A DNA stretch of 64,000 nucleotides from positions 2,086,201 through 2,150,200 of the forward strand of contig OX453276.1 in NCBI GenBank assembly GCA_949710005.1. Reading direction: 5' to 3'. Below, in pieces: positions 62,001 to 64,000 of this stretch; the stretch's first letter is position 1, and every line of letters begins with the position of its first letter. A program made the translations under genes and the position numbers. Below the pieces are notes generated by a model. That model saw only the letters and a program-made list of their open reading frames with translations. It was not told where the DNA came from and did no database searches. The stretch comes from Ricordea florida (Eukaryota; Cnidaria; Anthozoa; Corallimorpharia; Ricordeidae).

Positions 62001-63988
62001 CAATGAAGAGAATCTTTGCTGAGTTCATGTGTAAGCGATCTTTTGGTGTGGGCTTATTCCAGGCTTCTGAAGCGCGAAGCATCCCGTATTCTGTCTTTTT
62101 TTTGATGGCAGTTTGAACTCTTGGAAAATAGCTAAACAGCACGAAAAAGACGGCTGTAGATGGCTCATGATTATTCATTACAAAGTCTTCTGCAGCGTTC
62201 ACACCGGACCTTAAACATGTGTAAAAGCTGTTTGGTTAAACATGGTTTGGAATCACTTTGCGCAAAACAGCCCCGTGTAAATTCTCTACCAACTTGAAAG
62301 TTATTTCTAATGAATCACTGTTAGACTCTTTTTCTCACTATGTGCAAAGATAAGACTTAACTAGACAAGTTCAGTTGGTGTGAACGCGGCATTCGATGTA
62401 GCGCGGTTTTCAATTAGCTACATGTAAAACCAAACCAAAAGTAATTATTCTGGCCAATCGCAGTAAATACACACAGTATAGTGAAGCGATTGGAACCCAG
62501 TACCCAGTTTGGGAAAACTCATATAAGCTAGTGGTCATTGTTTTTAGTTCAACCTCTTATGGTTAAAAATGTGGGAAAGCTAGTTTTTTTGGCCTAAAGC
62601 GACTTCTAGTTCCCCCCACATTTATGTGACGATTTTTCGATCAATGTCAGCTTCTGGGCAACTGCACACCTACCCGTCCCCTAAACCAACAAATTAGAAT
62701 AAGTTAAAAACGTTAATAAGTTAAAGTGTTAATGTTGGTTTAGGGGAGGGGTAGGTACACAGTTGCCCAGATACTGACATTGATCCCGATTTTTTTCTTA
62801 AACCAAGCTGGTCACTCACAGAGTTGTGGACTATAAAATTGGTAGAACACAAGGTGACATAGTACCTGAAGCAAGTAACCAGTGGTGACGTAGGTAATCC
62901 TCGTGTCAGCTGATCTCTTTGTATCCCTCGCTATGGCGTACCCTACAGTCTCCCCAGTCTCCTCTCCAAGATTAGATGCGACTCTTTGCGCCAGTGTCTT
63001 AGCAGCCAGCCGTCTCGGCTGAGTGACCACAATGTTTGCTTGATACTCTCGAGCGGCTTTGGGTGGAAGGTATTTCACGAAGCTTGGGCTGTTTGAATGT
63101 GAATAATAAACAATTAGTGAAGAAGGTTCAGCATGATGGCGAGAATTATCGAGGCCTAGGTTTGAGTTATCTGCCGAAGCCGAAGGTTCAGGTGAACAAC
63201 ACAAACCTCGGTCTTGATAACTCAGTGCATTACATTTCAATACTTCGCCGTGAAGGAAGCGGTGTAATCCGCTTTCACATCAAGAAACCTTATTCGTTTG
63301 TACATTTTTTCTCCCAATACAGATCAGGTGATGATACTCAGGAGATTTGATCCTCTGTCTTGTTCATTAAAAAGAGTGCATGCAGACACATAGTACGATG
63401 TTGGCGACAAAATGGGCACAATTTCCCTTTAAAGCCCGCTTACAGTAGAGACAATATGCGCACGATTTGGCGGACATAACAATAGATTTTTTTTTTTTTT
63501 TTGCGAAGCACAAGTGACAATGACTCAGTAGAATAGTAGCGCTTAAATATACTCTAAATAAGACGCGATTCGGAAAAAAATAACTGCTTTATACTCACCT
63601 TAACGTGCAAAAAAGACAAGTGGAAAAAATGGAAGTGAAAGGTGTGCATGAGATAGCTTTTTAAAAGAACAGTTTTTTAAACAGTGAAACAGTACAGTGG
63701 GGGCCACACTGACTTGTTATTAAACTGTGCGCAAAGATTAAATGAAGAATGGCAGACCTTTTTCCCGTGAGATCCTTATATAAAGCAAATGTATTTGTCT
63801 CACCTGTTCCTCTCGTAGTGCTCCAGCAAAAACTGAGGCACCATGCTCGACTTTCCACATCCAGTTTCACCTTGAATGCAAGTCACCCTATGGCTGGCGA
63901 TGTGCTGCACAATCTCGTCTTCGTGCTCACAAATAGGCAGCACTTCGCGTTGCTGTTTTGTCTTCATCCGCTGGCCTGGACGATCTGC
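47891..63988 (-). CDS. DEAH-box RNA helicase with long C-terminal extension (5' end outside window)
   Basis: Seventeen exons in the window, read right to left: 63804-63988, 62866-63088, 61810-61988, 60728-60996, 59572-59727, 59300-59394, 57471-57690, 56508-56768, 56108-56286, 54775-54931, 53710-54199, 52686-52846, 51535-51801, 49915-50116, 49027-49172, 48623-48729, 47891-48265; about 1,223 residues with continuous phase. Helicase motifs: GETGCGKSS (I), TQPRRLAA (Ia), DEIHER (II), SATLQG (III), ATNIAESSLTIP (V) and AEQRKGRTGR (VI, across a splice). An HA2/OB-like region follows, then an extension whose start (TVALNNIL ... RIFIEFSYDS) could be RRM-like. The last exon codes for three 25-residue repeats (MPVQYTT...LRSSQERLRGI). 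It should unwind RNA or RNA-protein complexes. The subfamily was not identified; I considered TDRD9/spindle-E and DHX29/36 types without a firm match. The N-terminus lies beyond the window. Confidence 0.85.
47950..48230 (-). repeat. 75-bp coding repeats in the helicase tail
   Basis: Three to four in-frame units of 25 codons in the last helicase exon, with conserved QYTT, RSSQER and AAVPMP segments. The high similarity between units suggests recent expansion. Confidence 0.75.
49570..49735. repeat. dispersed repeat, copy 1 of an inverted pair
   Basis: Contains ATCTCTCAGTTGGTACGCGC, a hairpin AGCGGGCCGTACTTTACTGT...CCCGCT, and CGTTTTCTCGGTCCGTA. The second copy, inverted, is at 51045-51232. Confidence 0.75.
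50460..50760. repeat. degenerate tandem repeat with CACGTGATAATTC units
   Basis: About a dozen units of 20-30 bp, each like TTTTCACGTGATAATTCATA, in a helicase intron. CACGTG is the E-box core, but the context is a decayed satellite. Confidence 0.7.
51045..51232. repeat. dispersed repeat, copy 2 (inverted)
   Basis: Reverse-complement relative of 49570-49735, including TACGGACCGAGAAAACGAGG, AGCGGGCCGTA and GTACTAACTGAGAGAT. Confidence 0.75.
52847..53709. other. helicase intron, nothing identified
   Basis: Intron between the 490-bp exon and the 161-bp exon. Contains short inverted blocks of GGGCCGGACGG. No exon seen. Confidence 0.4.
54420..54690. repeat. dispersed TACTGTTTG repeat, tandem copies
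   Basis: Two to three units of about 110 bp with TGTGGTACTGTTTGTTTTAC, GTTCTAACTTTTTCATC and GATCAAACCATGCAGTGTG. Related to 38050, 44725 and 57120. Confidence 0.7.
57120..57370. repeat. dispersed TACTGTTTG repeat (inverted copy)
   Basis: Same family in reverse orientation, with CCGCATGGTTTGATCCACAG and repeated ACAGTACCACAATACAGTAA. Confidence 0.65.
57985..58235. repeat. hairpin MITE
   Basis: Ends AACAATAGAGTGTTTC and its approximate complement GAACACTCTACTGTCTTTATT. Inner arms AAATTTGATGTTC / GAACATCAAATTT and GGAACTATC / GATAGTTCC. Confidence 0.7.
58600..58860. repeat. dispersed repeat (inverted relative of 45565-45770)
   Basis: Contains CGAGAGCGAATAATCTAATT, CCAAAATACTAAATCTTCC, GCCATTTTGAAAAACGATC and GCATTTGCATTAGT. 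Confidence 0.65.
59840..60645. repeat. 800-bp degenerate GTT-type trinucleotide tract
   Basis: GTT/GTTG-rich sequence with interspersed GCT, ATT and GGT triplets. All six frames stay open for long distances, giving false 290-307 residue frames. It lies in the helicase intron between exons 60728-60996 and 59572-59727, and neither frame has splice support. Confidence 0.9.
61380..61745. repeat. tandem repeat plus palindromic MITE
   Basis: Tandem units AAGTTGAAATTGAGTGCAGA (about five, 61440-61550) run into a palindrome with GATAAATCAGCAC(T)CGTAAATTT and its inverse, bounded by AATCACATGATTT / AAATCATGTGATT. Same hairpin group as 9083-9235 and 55900-56095. Confidence 0.75.
62625..62795. repeat. 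hairpin MITE
   Basis: Ends TCGATCAATGTCAG and CTGACATTGATC. Arms CTGGGCAACTG / CAGTTGCCCAG and CCCCTAAACCAAC / GTTGGTTTAGGGG, with an AT-rich loop. Confidence 0.8.
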
Positions 63989-64000
63989 CTGCAGATAAAG

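Overview
The window looks like nuclear DNA of a cnidarian, most probably an anthozoan such as a stony coral (inference). It has AT-rich, intron-rich metazoan genes, many palindromic MITEs and tRNA-derived SINEs, and secreted PAN-EGF-pentraxin genes. Host exons were placed by hand, using splice sites and reading-phase continuity.

Host genes, left to right: (1) an SLC25 mitochondrial carrier on the minus strand (798-9882, ten exons); (2) a MORN-repeat gene like MORN2 on the plus strand (10139-15324, seven exons), head-to-head with the carrier across a 256-bp gap; (3) a VCPKMT/METTL21D lysine methyltransferase on the minus strand (15974-34111, five exons); (4, 5) two tandem minus-strand paralogues coding for signal peptide, PAN/apple, EGF and pentraxin domains (35905-42331 and 43870-46762), the first with an in-frame TGA; (6) a large DEAH-box RNA helicase on the minus strand that enters from the right edge and ends at 47891, with 17 exons in the window.

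The main feature is a 15.2-kb Polinton/Maverick element (17640-32885) inside intron 2 of the methyltransferase gene. It has 379-bp terminal inverted repeats that appear identical and a CCTTC target duplication. It went into an older SINE. All of its long frames are open. They code for a protein-primed family B DNA polymerase, a retroviral-type integrase, a probable double-jelly-roll major capsid protein, an A32/FtsK-like packaging ATPase, a probable penton (minor capsid) protein, a 522-aa protein of unknown role, five small proteins (four with membrane segments, plus a 200-aa protein with none obvious), an AWHP-motif protein and a SAP-like plus zinc-repeat protein. Most genes share a T(C/T)TAAA(G/A) box about 28-37 nt upstream of the start codon, and a copy lies in each inverted repeat. 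This reads as a recently integrated, virus-like element that could make its own replication, integration, capsid and packaging proteins. No adenovirus-type maturation protease was recognised.

Other mobile DNA includes a 2.4-kb Ginger-type DNA transposon with a decayed integrase (6053-8449, CATA target duplication), which ends about 10 bp from a splice donor of the carrier gene, a LINE 3' fragment, many hairpin MITEs, and an 800-bp degenerate trinucleotide tract.
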